Source: Panaeolus papilionaceus
Taxonomy: Eukaryota > Basidiomycota > Agaricomycetes > Agaricales
Reading direction: 5' to 3'
DNA length: 64,000 bases
Assembly: GCA_015501605.1 (NCBI GenBank)
Contig: JADNRZ010000019.1
Location: forward strand, 558,001 to 622,000
The translations under genes were made by a program, and so were the position numbers. The notes under the pieces are model-generated. The model had not been told where the DNA came from. It searched no databases and worked only from the letters and a program-made list of their open reading frames with translations. Position 1 is the stretch's first letter. Every line of letters begins with the position of its first letter. Shown piece after piece: positions 12,401 through 23,249 of the stretch.

Positions 12401-13395
12401 GGTGTTCTTGCAGGGACATAGCCAGCTTGATATTTAGGCTTGGCGAACGCATTAGAAGCTGTTGACGCAGAAGCAGTTGCTGATGACCCAGCCCCACTAG
12501 AACTTGACCCCCCTGCGGCAGAACTTGACGTCGCAGGTGCCTTTCCTGTGCCTGAACCTGAACCTGATCCAGAGCCAGATGAAAGGCTGTACTCTGCCCA
12601 CTGCGAGCGACCGCCACGGTCTTGCATTGACATCTCCAGTACACGCTGTAACTCTTCCTCTTCCTTGCGGCGAATTTCATCGTCAACAGTGGGTGGGGGA
12701 GGCTCTTTGACCTCGTTGAATTTGTAATCTAACTCAAGATCAGCTATTAGATATCAAAAAATCACAAAAACTCACTCTTAGCCTTGAGGTTATTATAACA
12801 GTCCTCCATGATCCCAAGAGTCTCGTCGTGCTCAAATTCCCCAGCCCACATCGATATCAGTCCGAGAGCTCTTTTACGAACTTTTTCATGCGTATTCTAA
12901 AATTCAATTAGGTCAGAACATCGAGCTACTGCATCGATATATTGCAGTGACATACGCGGTCAATGATGAGCTTTTCCAACGCCTGAGTGAACGCCCTTGA
13001 TGAGATCTCGCGGTGAACGTTGATCCCGACGTTCTTTCCGAGTGCTTCAGCCAAAGACAAAGCGTACAACTGTACATTTGGTGACCTGTGTGCCATGCGC
13101 TTAATGATGGCAGCGACAGCTGAGTGTGCCCTGTATTGCGAACATATCAGCCCCGCAGCACTCATCAGTCGCAAGCAACATCGACTACTACTCACCCCGC
13201 CTGTCCCTCATCGTCCACCTTGTCGCACAAGTTTAGAATAAGCTCCCAATTCTCACTTGTGAGATTCTCGTCTGTTGTTTTAACTGCAAGGAAACGAAAG
13301 TAAACGGCCACATCAGAAGAGCCTTGGCGAAACCATGAGCCCAACTACTCACCAACAATATCATCGTATTCTGTCGACGTGCCACCACCGAACAT
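9493..13395 (-). CDS. HSE1: ESCRT-0 subunit Hse1 (VHS-UIM-SH3 protein)
   Basis: Class E vacuolar sorting protein that, with Vps27, binds ubiquitinated membrane cargo at endosomes. Starts MFGGGTSTEYDDIV at 13395. Domains in order: a VHS domain (exons 13290-12920, with NWELILNLCDKV and SPNVQLYALSLAEALGKN); a ubiquitin-interacting motif (EEEELQRVLEMSMQDR near 12620-12660); a Ser/Gly and His/Gln-rich linker; an SH3 domain (RVRALHTFQPTESGELAFEKGD to TGIFPVNYV, 12110-11975); and a helical region (LLNMLRALDP, then ALRPKIVKLIDKYSQK) as in Hse1/STAM. A very long Gln/Pro-rich tail follows, from about 11400 to the stop at 9493. Small introns separate the domains. The total is about 1,100 residues, far longer than yeast Hse1 (452), because of the low-complexity tail. 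It is divergent from MMS2. Confidence 0.92.
9949..9978 (-). repeat. Polyglutamine-coding CAA/CAG tract in HSE1
   Basis: A run of ten glutamines encoded by mixed CAA and CAG codons inside the HSE1 tail. It is a likely length-variable microsatellite. Confidence 0.85.
10490..10905 (-). repeat. Imperfect tandem repeats in the HSE1 tail
   Basis: Two repeat blocks. In one, LQQQPSFMGQ recurs three times about every 24-27 codons (10490-10670). In the other, QQPIQQQPLQPQ-type units recur four times (10700-10905). They encode the Gln/Pro-rich disordered tail and probably expand and contract by slippage or unequal exchange. Confidence 0.75.
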
Positions 13396-13634
13396 GGTTG
13401 ATTAAAGTCTATAAAATGTGTTAGATGAAGGCTTTGGTATTATATAGTTACGTCCAAGGGTTAAACTGACCGATTTTTGGCTGCGGATATACAATCGTCG
13501 TAGTCAACAATGCTATGCGGTGTAAAGAGCTCCTGTTGGTGGCTGTGCTTCCAGGGTTGTCCCTTGAGATCACGCAGCTTACAACTCCGACAAGATCACA
13601 ACTCTTTCTGCTACTCACTAGTTCCTTGCCTCTG
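13396..13634. promoter_or_regulatory. Shared divergent promoter of HSE1 and MMS2
   Basis: Only 239 bp separate the two start codons, which point away from each other, so both promoters must lie here or overlap the first exons. No clear TATA box was seen, as is common for housekeeping genes. Confidence 0.6.
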
Positions 13635-14236
13635 ATGGCCAAAGGTAAAGATTTTTATTTTATATTTGCATAATTAAAGCTTATAAGATCTTGACATTCA
13701 GTTCCACGAAACTTCCGTCTTCTCGAAGAGCTTGAGAAAGGCGAGAAAGGCATCGGCGATGGCTCATGCTCATATGGATTGGAGGATGCAGACGATATCT
13801 TGATGAGCAACTGGAATGGAACTATCATTGGCCCTGGTCATGTAAGCCTTCACAAGCTCGACTTGCGATCTTCAAGCTTATAAGTTGTTGGATCGTTTGA
13901 TCATCGTTAGACCGTTCACGAGAACAGGATTTACAGTCTGAAGATTACATGTGGTCCTGCTTACCCTGACGCCAGACCAGAAGTGCAGTTCATCTCTCGT
14001 GTTAATCTGCCCTTCGTCAGTCAGACAGATGGTGTGGTCGACCACACCAAGCTTCCTGTCCTCGCCCACTGGAACCGAAATTCCTCGATTGAGACTCTTC
14101 TCGTTGAGATCAGAAGGCGCGCCCAATATTCCTTTCATGCTTAATACATATTTCTGATATTTTTATTATATTCAGGGAGATGGCATCGTTCAACAACAGA
14201 AAGCTGCCTCAACCACCTGAAGGATCTACCTTCTGA
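13635..14236 (+). CDS. MMS2: Ubiquitin-conjugating enzyme variant Mms2 (UEV)
   Basis: Catalytically inactive E2 variant that pairs with Ubc13 to build K63-linked ubiquitin chains in DNA damage tolerance and endocytosis. Exons are 13635-13644, 13702-13841, 13911-14116 and 14176-14236; their sum is 417 nt, giving 138 residues, the usual size. The sequence is strongly conserved: [41 protein letters not shown] and a C-terminus [14 protein letters not shown]. The active-site cysteine of true E2s is absent, as expected for a UEV. Oddity: the third intron must begin with GC (AAG/GCGCGC) instead of GT to connect EIRR to EMASFNN. Without splicing the protein would end at RAQYSFHA and lose its conserved tail. 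The gene is head to head with HSE1. Confidence 0.95.
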
Positions 14237-15186
14237 GCCACATGACCATTATACATGCCTGTTTAGTAGTTAGGTTAACCGTCTTTCACATTCTCTGGAG
14301 CTATTGGGTGGTCCAAGGCCAGCTGTAAATTTCTCATGAACGTCAAATCCAATCATTTAATGTCACCCTAAACGCTTAATGACTCGTACAAGAGGAAAGG
14401 TGTATTGCACTGCGCTCAGGAGTGAAAGGACTTGATAAGATAACTCGATCTTATCTCTCAGAGTCCGAGATGTCCCCGAGGTGCTGTGTGGCTGTGTTGC
14501 TCCGAACGCAACAGTCCAATGGTAAGCATTACTCAGAAAACCTCTGTTCAGTACCCTCGAAAGAAACCTACGAACATTCTGAGAGCACCTCAATTGGTCG
14601 ACCTCCCTGCAAAAGAGATAATTGACACTACTTATCAATAAACCCGGCGGGTTTAGTTCGATCAACGCATTAGTGTGGAGCTATGGCGCCCTTTCCGGGG
14701 ACGACGGAGACCAGACAGATCGTCCAGCCCTCCAGCCACGATCTCGAATGCTATTGAAGTCCGCCCAAGATAAGCGTTATTGAATACAGAAATTGACAGC
14801 GTTTCGAGCTTTCAATTCGGCAGTTTTTACGCTTTTGGCTGGATTCTATTACGCCCTTGTAGTATGTTTCGACGCGTGGGCGTGGCTATGCCGCACCGCA
14901 GCGTGTTGTCGTTCTTTTCGGAGGTCCCAAATACCGGTGAAAGTCTCAAAATTGAGGAGAGAGTGATAGCAAATGCCAACAAATCTTGTCCGTATACTCT
15001 AACGACTTCTTGAATGGACAGCGTTGATCGACGCACTGTCAAATGAACCAAAGCCCAAGATTTCAATCAGCTGTCGTCAAGCCACAAGGCGTTGTCGCGC
15101 ATGTCGGTGAAACGCGAAAGCAATGATGCAACCTCCATTCAGGGTTGGTTAGAGCGCGCCGCGAACAGCCCTGAGCGTCCGCAAAT
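14237..15186. other. Intergenic, no supported gene
   Basis: Short open frames on both strands have no recognisable domains. The right end is the upstream region of the GPI-anchored protein gene. Confidence 0.45.
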
Positions 15187-15195
15187 TATATAAAA
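15187..15195 (+). promoter_or_regulatory. TATA box of the GPI-anchored protein gene
   Basis: TATATAAAA lies 134 bp upstream of the ATG at 15329. It is followed by a C/T-rich stretch (CTCTCTTTCTCCCCTCC) typical of the start region of highly expressed fungal genes. Confidence 0.65.
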
Positions 15196-15328
15196 GATCA
15201 GCCCATACAATCCGTCCATTCATCCCTCTCTTTCTCCCCTCCTCCAAAGACCACAGGCTTTCCGTGTTTCTTACGACTTGTCCACTCACGAAAACTTTAC
15301 TACGAGCTTATAACCAACTCTTATAATC

Positions 15329-16065
15329 ATGCGCGCATTCGCTATTCTTTCTTGCCTCATCGCTTCTACTCTCGCCTTCACCATCTCCAGCCCCGGCGAC
15401 AACACGGATTGGAACAATGACGGTGCTCAGACGTTCGTTTTTATACTTCATTAATTGCACTCGAAAGCTAATGAAAACCTCAATTATTACAGTCTCTCCT
15501 GGCAACGTGTAGACACCGACCCCGCCAATTTCAGTGTTGTCCTCTTCAACCCAGTTAGTACCTCACCTCTGCCCATCTCTTCACAGCATCACTCTATCCC
15601 CACAATTATTTATACACTCGTACTAATGTCCCACCTTTCCCCACCAGTCAACCCAGAAGCAAGTCCTCATTGCCAAAGATGTCGACGGCAAGCTCGGCAC
15701 GCTCAAGATCCAGCCACCTTCAGACGGTGGCTGGCCCAACGGCGAAAAATTCCGCATCCGTTTAGTCAGAGACTCGCAGAGCCTCACTGCCATCCTTGCC
15801 GAATCACAGGATTTCGACATTAAGGATATCCCAGTAGCTTCAAGGACGTGCGTATCCATTTCTGCTTCCTTTCTTTCTGTCTTTCATTCTGAATGAACGT
15901 ACGTACTGAACCCTTGTTTTGTATAGTGCCACCTCTACCTCGCCTAGTGCCACCTCCCCAAGTGGTGGTGCTGATCCCTCGAAGACTCCAGGTGCTGCTT
16001 CGTCACTGACCGTGCAAACCGGGCTCGTGGCACTCATGTCCATGCTCGGATTCGCCCTCGTCTAA
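15329..16065 (+). CDS. Kre9/Knh1-like Ser-Thr-rich GPI-anchored wall protein
   Basis: A secreted protein of 167 residues with the Kre9/Knh1-like N-terminal domain found in many agaricomycete cell-wall proteins. Exons are 15329-15432, 15493-15553, 15648-15847 and 15927-16065 (504 nt, in frame). The first 16-17 residues (MRAFAILSCLIASTLA) form a signal peptide. The domain opens FTISSPGDNTDWNNDGAQT and continues with TLSWQRVDTDPANFSVVL and a FRIRLVRDSQ strand. A Ser/Thr/Pro linker of about 25 residues leads to a hydrophobic C-terminus (LVALMSMLGFALV), consistent with a GPI-attachment signal. All introns are GT-AG. The function in wall glucan assembly is inferred from the family name; many members have no tested role. 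Confidence 0.9.
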
Positions 16066-16701
16066 GTGATGCCGTCCTCGTGTTGTCGCTGGAAATTTTC
16101 ATCGAGCCTAAAACCTCCCTCAGCGTCGACGTACACTTCCTACCTACCTAATGATGCGCCTATGGTTATGTTACATGTTGGTTGGTGGGGTAATGGAACA
16201 TTCGAATAGCCTTGGACTTTAGATGTTGTTTTGGACATTGTCATTCTATCCATACATATATATTTACCTTCGTCCATGATGTATTTGGGATCTATATCAT
16301 AAGCATTCAGCTCGAGTCTCAAGGTTCAAGGTTTCGCAATTCGAAGCCCGGAGGTGCTCTGTCCTCGATTGTTGCTTGTGACCAAAGCGCGCCGATTGGA
16401 TTGGCCTTTTCTTTTTTCTTTTTTTTCTTTTTTTTGAAAATCAAGGCTAAGTTACTACGGGTCTCCTCTGTGTCTCAGGGCCTTTTCTCGATGATGGTGG
16501 ATCAGAAAATTATGCAGCGACCTAAGCGAATCACTTCCCTCAAAAGCTTTAGAATGACGACGGCAGCACAGGAGATTGATAAAATTTGAATGTAGCATGG
16601 CGACCACGAGTGATAATACAATTACAAAAACGATCAATGAAAATATGTGTACAAAGGTGTATAAGTATATATTTCCTGCTTCAGAGTCGAATTGTTAGCG
16701 A
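16066..16701. other. Convergent 3' intergenic region with a T-rich tract
   Basis: Lies between the 3' ends of the GPI protein gene (+) and the first DUF4419 gene (-). It contains a T-rich tract at about 16406-16436, interrupted by a few C residues. No gene was seen. Confidence 0.5.
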
Positions 16702-18057
16702 TTATTTTTTGCCATCAAGATACCGATAAGGTTTCTCCCCTAGGCCATTATCGTTCTTTTTGACGGCCATGAACCAAGCAGGCACCATCCCTAAAGTATC
16801 CCTCGAAAAACCTGTCGTGGCACTGCCAACATGACCCGCGACCATAACACAGTCAAACTCTTCTCCATTGTCATCCAACTTAACGTCGACTTCGCAAATT
16901 GAAGGTGGAAGGCAACCGACTATCAGTCGATGAGACGGTAATTCTCCCCCTAGGCCTGGGATGGGTAATGGAAGAGGAGGGCCAAGCCATTTACCCTTCC
17001 GATCCCATACACAAAAGCTAGCGATCCACCCAGACAAGTAGTTGGTTTTTCCAGATTCCGCAGGATCCGTATGAACGATTTTCGACCAGAAGTCTGGATG
17101 GTAGTTGCCATCAAAGGCATCCACAAATCGCATTATAATGGGACGGAGAAAGAATGCCCAAGCAGCCGGTTCTTCTCCGAAGGATTCAAGTCTCCCAAGG
17201 CGCTGTAGTATCTTCTCCCAGTCCTTTTTAACTCCCAGGAGAGTGATGTTCGGGATTCCACAACCGCCTCTCATATTGTAGTTGAAGTAACTAGTAAGCA
17301 TCCATCAGTGAGCGATCGTTTCGCATGACCGGCATGCACTGCTGAGATGACATACCTTTTGAACGTAGCCATCATGAGCACCGAGCAAACGACTGTGTCG
17401 TTGAATGTGGTAGTCGTAAAGTCGGGTAAAATCCAGGCTTGGAGTTCTGGGTCGATGACCTGTTATTCAGGTACATGTAAATTAAAGTATCTATCCGTTG
17501 CTCAAATGATGGACCTTACATTCTTTTGAATTTCCTTCGTCATTGCCGTAGCAAGCTTCCCAAAGTCTAGTGAGTATCTCGTCCCTACGTCCTCAACCAA
17601 CAAGTTCTTCTTGTCTTTATGCGTCACAAACTTTGTGCGAAGCTCCTCAGAATGAGCATTAACACTGTTGATCTGCATCAATTTCCTCTCCAGCGAATAT
17701 GTGATAATAACGATCTTACTAGAAGTTGAACTGGGTCAGAATAGCGATCCAAATATCATCGGGCCTTCAAAGATGTCAGCTTGGTCTCGGTATCAGTATC
17801 AGCGCAACCCACTTTAAAACCAAGTTATGATGCTTGTTCCAAGCATCGATAACGGTGTTGAGAAAACCATTCTCCCACCCCATCGACACATCGGATAACT
17901 TCTGGGAGCCTGAGCTGAAGGTACTCTGCAAAAGCTCCTCGTAGCCATTAGCCCGTCCCCAAAGCCGATCGAAGATCTGATTATGGGACTTCAAGTATGT
18001 GTTAGGCCCATTGCTTTTGGACTCGACGATGCTTGATCCACTGAACGTGACAGGCAT
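16702..18057 (-). CDS. DUF4419 protein, copy 1
   Basis: First of five same-strand DUF4419 genes; the biochemical function of the domain is unknown. It begins MPVTFSGSSIVES at 18057. Five exons are inferred. Exon 1 ends ...HHNLVLK. A short exon encodes the conserved DDIWIAILTQFN. The third starts VNAHSEELRTKFVTH. The fourth is FTTTTFNDTVVC, and the last (17290-16702) contains CGIPNITLLGVKKDWEKIL, FVDAFDGNYHPDFWSKI, LSGWIASFCVWDRKGKWLGP and EVDVKLDDNGEEFDCVMVAGHVG. Splice sites are canonical and no stop interrupts the frame. The C-terminal tail (NDNGLGEKPYRYLDGKK) is longer than in the other copies. Confidence 0.82.
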
Positions 18058-18503
18058 TTTGGAGTGTTCGGTCGTCACCTGGGACGTTGGTTGTTGATTA
18101 TATCGAACGTTATAGATATATCAGGTGGTACTTACCCAGAGACTGGAAGTGGAAGAGGAAGAAAGCGTGACAGTGTTTCATTTATACCCCCTCGAACAAG
18201 TGCCACAAGGGGACGTGGGCCTAGAACTTGTCACTCGCCCAAGCGGTATAATGTTATGGCACATGCCCAAGGATTGATAGTATACACTATAGGTGTTGAA
18301 TATCCTTTCGTATGCTCGTTACTTCTTGATGAAAGATGTGCCGATCGAAGAAAGCCTCCTTCTCGAGTTGAATACAGCGCATTCAATGGTAAGATATATA
18401 AACCCAAGGCGGACTCAAGATAGTAATATGGTTACATTCACATCGAATGAAAATTGTGATACGAAATACATCTGCTTTACATTCCGTTACTCCTGCAGGC
18501 GCA
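18058..18503. other. Intergenic within the DUF4419 array
   Basis: Upstream region of DUF4419 copy 1. No gene or repeat was recognised. Confidence 0.45.
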
Positions 18504-19391
18504 CTATCGGCGTAAATGCCCAGGTGGCGTCCCCCACCCTTCGAATTCGTTGTCCTCCGATTTAATAGCCATAAACCAAGCAGGCACCATCCACAACGTA
18601 TCCAACAATACCGAGTCACCCGTGGCGACGCTGCCCATATGGCCCGCAACCATAACACAGTCGAACTTCTTCCCATTGTCGTCCAAAATCACATCGACCT
18701 CACAGATCGAAGGCAGAAGAGATCCCATCGACAACATACGACAAGGCAGATCTCCCGCTATATCCGGCTTCGACAATGGGGGTTGAGGAGGTTGACGACC
18801 AAGCCATGCAACCCGATAGATAACCGGTTTTCCAAACATCGTCGAAGGATCAGCATGACCGAGGGTGTTCCAGACATCGGGATGATAGTTGCCATTGAAG
18901 GCGTTCACGAAGCACGTAAGAACGGGCCGAAGGAGGAATGCCTAGGACCGAGTTCCTCTCCGAATAAATCGAGTTTGTTGGTGCGTTTTAGGAGCTTCTC
19001 CTAGTCCTCTTTAATACTAAGGGTGTAATCTGAGGAGTTCCACATCCCCCCCATCATGATGTACCTGAAGTAGCTGTAGCAGTCAGTAAGTATGAGTCGG
19101 TACATACATAGATCATAAAGGCAAGGTCAGGACCGCTTGAACGTAGTCATTATAGTCACGGAGCAAACAACTGTATCGTTGAATGTTGTCGTGGTCAAGT
19201 TGGGCAAGACGCTTTGAGGAAACCATTCCCCCCTCCGACGTGGACATTGTACGCCTTTTGGTACCCAGAGCTAAACGTGTTCTGCATGAGCTCCTCATAC
19301 GTGTTGGTCTTTCCCCATACGGCATCGAGAATGCCTACATCAAACGCATCGCGGGTTTCTGACTTGATACGGTGAAGGTGACTTGCATGAG
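18504..19391 (-). pseudogene. DUF4419 pseudogene, copy 2
   Basis: Decayed member of the array. The N-terminal part (VTFTVSSQ, then TYEELMQNTFSSGYQK) is interrupted by a stop and a frameshift near 19340. At about 19215 the sequence jumps from GNGFLK directly to LPNLTTTTFNDTVVC. That removes the rest of exon 1, exons 2 and 3, and the start of exon 4, about 420 bp compared with copy 1. The last exon is frameshifted near FGEEL (about 18945) but still shows NAFNGNYHPDVWN, ICEVDVILDDNGKKFDCVMVAGHMG and VPAWFMAIK. It cannot encode a full protein. Confidence 0.85.
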
Positions 19392-19595
19392 GAAACGGTG
19401 TAGTCGAAGTGATGGTGCAGAACTATGTTCTAATTTCCAAAGATTATTTTTGCTCGATCCTTGTGCTGCGTTGTTGAGATCTAGGTCAGGTGACTTGAGG
19501 CCGCAAAAATGATTTCGAATGGAGGAAAATGAAGGAAAAATACAAGCTTTTGTGTACCCACAGACAGAGGGATATTGTAAATGACCACTGATTAT

Positions 19596-20939
19596 TTATT
19601 CTGCTTTCTTTTCTTTTATAGCCATAAACCAAGCCGGAACCATTCCCAAGGTGTCCCGAGAAGCGCCCAGCGTAACATTTCCCACATGGCCCGCAACCAT
19701 GACACAGTCAAACACCACTCCGTTATCGTCGAGCTTCACATCGACATCACAAACGGCGGGAGGGAGAGAATACATGTTCAACTTGTGGAGCTTGGGGATT
19801 TGGGGCAGAGTTCCCCCCGAGGTCATTTCGGGATCTGGTACTGGAATCTTGGGACCAACCCACTTCCCCTGACGATTCCAGACACAGAAGCTGGTGAGCC
19901 ACCCTGATAGATAGCTCATACCAGACCCGTTCATGATGTGGCAAATATTGGGCCAGAAATCGGGGTGATAGTTACCATCGAAAGCATCGACGAAGCGCAT
20001 CAGAACGGGTCGGAGGAGGGACGCCCATGCGGCTGGCTCTTCGCCGAAGGTTTCGAGCTTTCCGAGACGGGCCACTATCTTCTCCCAGTCAGACTTTTCG
20101 CCCAAGAGGGTGACGCTTGGAATTCCACAGCATAGCATGGAAGTATAACTGAAGTAACTGTAGAGTAGGTTAGAGTCGGTAATGAACCTCTCGAGTGTGG
20201 TTACAAACCCTCACCTCTTCAAGGTAGACATCATTAACACCGAGCAGATAATTGTGTCGTTGAATGTTGTCGTTGTGAAGTCAGGTAGGATCCAGGATTG
20301 TAAATCAGGATCGATCACCTACATTCAAACGTGCTCATAAATAACCAGTTTGCATAGAGAGTTGTGGAGAAATTAAGCTCACGTTCTCTTGAATCTTAGT
20401 TGTGAATGACACAGCGACCTTGCCGTGGTCCACTGTGTACCTTGTTCCGACGTTTTGGACGATCAGTTCTTTTTTTCCCTCGTGGGCTACGAAATGCGAT
20501 CGCAGTTCCTCGGCGTGGGCGTTAACACTTATCCCATTTAGTTCATCGGGTTCGGCTAGCAACTTTAAACCACTCACTAGATATTGAACTGAGTCAGAAT
20601 GGCGACCCATATATCGTCTGGCCTAATCGGAGTGTGTTAGTTTTCTATTTGAATGTTGTCCAGAGCCATGACAAAAAAGAAAACGTACTTGATGACCAGA
20701 TTATAGTGACGATTATAGGCATCCACGACAGTTTCAATGAAACCGTTCTGCCTCACCGTGGATACGTTCGACATATCGTGAACCCCTGTACTGAACGTGC
20801 TCTGCAGGAGTTCTTCGTACTTGTTTCCACCCTGTTTGCCCCAGACGCTGTCGAAGACCTCATTTTGAGAGATTGGACGGGTATTGGGTGCCTTGCTGGA
20901 CGGTTCGATTTTGGTGGATACTCGAAATGTGACGGGCAT
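19596..20939 (-). CDS. DUF4419 protein, copy 3
   Basis: Intact DUF4419 gene starting MPVTFRVSTKIEPSSK at 20939. It has five exons in the same arrangement as copy 1: exon 1 ends NRHYNLVIK, exon 2 encodes DDIWVAILTQFN, exon 3 VNAHAEELRSHFVAHEGKKE followed by VGTRYTVDHGKVAVS, exon 4 FTTTTFNDTIICS, and the last exon (to 19596) CGIPSVTLLGEKSDWEKIV, FVDAFDGNYHPDFWPNI and FDCVMVAGHVGNV. It is nearly identical in exon 1 and the last exon to copy 4 at 23808-25159, including upstream sequence, so the two are a recent duplication. Function is unknown. Confidence 0.82.
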
Positions 20940-21361
20940 TTTGACACTGGTACTACTCTTAAGATGGTGCATATGCGCTTTATATACACACGTCTGTATA
21001 GTGTGGGTAAATAAATGCTAAAAGTGTTTATCCACCCATTAATACGTAAGTCCCGGGTCAACAATGCCATATTGACATATTCAGATTAGCTCTTCCCTCG
21101 CGGAATATCTCTCAGAGAGCCATATGGCAGATGTGGATGAATTTAATATACCTCAAGGATTCAACTGCAGCCGAGTATCCATTTTTATCCAATTTATAAT
21201 TTATGTGTTTTCTATGATATGTTTTGATGCTGAGACTCAACATCCATCTCACAGAATGCAAGAAACACATTCACATTAATGATTATGTTGAGAGTCCGAA
21301 ATATTGACTAGGGTTTCATTTTCCTCCAATTTATCTTCCATCAAGACATCGCTGCCATCCC
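20940..21361. other. Intergenic flank between DUF4419 copy 3 and the transposon
   Basis: The part nearest copy 3 resembles the upstream region of copy 4 (shared AGTCCCG.GTCAAC stretch), showing that the promoter was duplicated too. The remainder shows no features. Confidence 0.5.
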
Positions 21362-21371
21362 TTGACAGGTC
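21362..21371 (+). repeat. Left target-site duplication of the MULE
   Basis: TTGACAGGTC directly abuts the left inverted repeat. The same ten bases follow the right repeat at 23250-23259. Confidence 0.85.
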
Positions 21372-21414
21372 GGACAATTCTATTTGTGAACCCCATCAAC
21401 CCTCTATGAACCCT
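21372..21414 (+). repeat. Left terminal inverted repeat of the MULE
   Basis: 43 bp, perfectly complementary to 23207-23249. Begins GGACAATTCTATTTG and ends CCTCTATGAACCCT. Confidence 0.92.
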
Positions 21415-21679
21415 TGATAAACTTTCTTCGGCCGGAATTACGCCAGTTTAGAAAAACTGCGGACGGCCTGAACGGTAGTTAAGACTTAGCGAAAATACAT
21501 AAATTAACTAAAATCCCATTGGCCAGTGTGTATAGAAAAAAATTGACCCAGCCCCAGTCCCCAAGTCGAGTCCAACCTTTTCTTCCACAAAATTCACCCT
21601 ACCTGAAGCCTCCTTATTATTGAAACTGTAACTATTCTCATCCCTCGTGTCGGGCCTCACTCTTCCATCAGGTCCCACC

Positions 21680-22933
21680 ATGTCGGATCCAGCCTATCTA
21701 GCCTACATAGATGCACTTGCCCATGCAATGTACACACAGGACCACCTCGAAAATGTCACATTTGAAGCTTCGTTTCAACTCTCAGGCGAACTTCCAAAGA
21801 TTTCCCCTCCAAATTCTCTCCTACAGTACATGTTCACTGAGAAAGCGCCCGAAACGGGACACTCCAAGCATATTCAGCCCTGGGATGTATGCAAGAATAT
21901 ACTAACCACAAATTTGACAGACAGAGTATGCCGTTCATACGAAGAAAGAGGTTGGCTTCAAGTGGGAAGTCGGTGAAGAAATGGTAAGTCAGACAATCTA
22001 CAGCACTGCCGTGATGATTAATCGAGAAATATAGCAAACGATCAATCACTTCACGAACGACAATGCTTACATATCAACGTAGTGGCTTCTTCGCCTGATT
22101 CTTTCAGGTGGACAAAAAGTGCGCGATTTGTATCGGGTTCAGCGTATCGGCACTACTACATTTCACATCCTTGCGATCCTTGAGAACGAAACTGTGTTTG
22201 TGATTGCTGTATGGGCTCCAATGCAGGAATTCCATGTCGGCATTTTTTCCAGGTCATGCTCAAGGTCCATACGGTCAAGTTTAAATTGGGTTTATTCATC
22301 CAAGGTATGTAACCTAATCTACTATAAAAGCAGTGAGCAAACATAAAACAAAACAGGTGGTATAAGGATAATACCATGGATCCCGACACAATTCACCTTG
22401 TTGGACTGGAACATCTTCTACATGCTCCAGAGCAACGTGCACAAATGAGCATTGTTAAGGTTGCCACCTCGACATCTAATCCCTTGGAAGTCCGATCCCA
22501 ACTGTCTAAATCCGACACGCAAACACTTGATGCAAGAACAGTGTATCATGAGATACAAGGTGCCCTCAAATCCACCATGTCTGGCATCCAAACGAAAGCA
22601 GACCTTGACTTGCTGAAAGAGAAGTTAGATGACATCAGGTAAGTGGTGGAGGACCGAGATTGAGAGCATTTGACATACCTTAACCCATAGACGTGAAATG
22701 AACCTCGAAGACGATGAGTTTTCAATCCATGATCCCGCAGTCAAGTCCAAAAAGGCCTTCCACGTACCAGCCGAATCACTGGTCCTCTTGAGGGTCGTCC
22801 CCGGGGTGGAGGTGCTCGCTCAGCCAAGAAGAGTGGCCCGTTAGGACAGGGAGGGAAGTCTTGGAGTTGTGGTCTCTGCAACAAAACAGGTCACAACCGT
22901 CTCACATGCCCCCTGCGAACTCAGGATGAATGA
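21680..22933 (+). pseudogene. MULE/FAR1-like transposase remnant (SWIM + CCHC)
   Basis: Starts MSDPAYLAYIDALAHAMY and continues through short introns. Around 22190-22265 the reading CDCCMGSNAGIPCRHFFQV gives the CxC...CxH pattern of a SWIM zinc finger, followed by a QxWYKD stretch as in MULE transposases. This frame is offset from the upstream coding frame (VRDLYRVQRIGTTTFHIL), so a frameshift lies just before it, near 22190. A second frame change is needed near 22750 to reach GRPRGGG and the zinc knuckle C-x2-C-x4-H-x4-C (22865-22910), ending at TGA 22931. Host-gene domestication is possible but unlikely given the frameshifts. Confidence 0.72.
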
Positions 22934-23206
22934 AGCATAATATAATATGCATTGATAGAGTGTAGTGGCGAAGAGGAAAGAGGGTATGGAGAAGGGTAAG
23001 CAAGGTAGACAGGTTCGCGGTAGACCAGGTTGACTTGGTGGTAAAACAACAAAGACGACCATTTTGGGTTTACCTCTGACAGGTTTCGTTTTGTCGGAGC
23101 GGCTTTACCACTGACAGATATTATTTATGTAATACAATTTTTATTCAATTCAATATTATACAATACCGGCCGTGATAACTTAGTCCGGAATGATGAACTG
23201 ATGGTG

Positions 23207-23249
23207 AGGGTTCATAGAGGGTTGATGGGGTTCACAAATAGAATTGTCC
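23207..23249 (-). repeat. Right terminal inverted repeat of the MULE
   Basis: 43 bp reverse complement of the left repeat at 21372-21414. Confidence 0.92.

Larger units (their letters stand above)
21372..23249 (+). mobile_element. Mutator-like element (MULE), 1,878 bp, decayed
   Basis: Bounded by perfect 43 bp terminal inverted repeats (21372-21414 and 23207-23249) starting GGACAATTCTATTTGTGAAC, and flanked by a 10 bp direct duplication. Partial similarity of the repeats continues inward to a shared CGGCCGG. A long inverted repeat with an 8-11 bp target duplication is typical of Mutator-like elements. The interior encodes remains of a MULE/FAR1-type protein: a SWIM zinc finger and a C-terminal CCHC knuckle. 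There is no room for, and no sign of, the DDE catalytic core, so the element is non-autonomous. The identical ends suggest insertion in the recent past. Confidence 0.88.
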
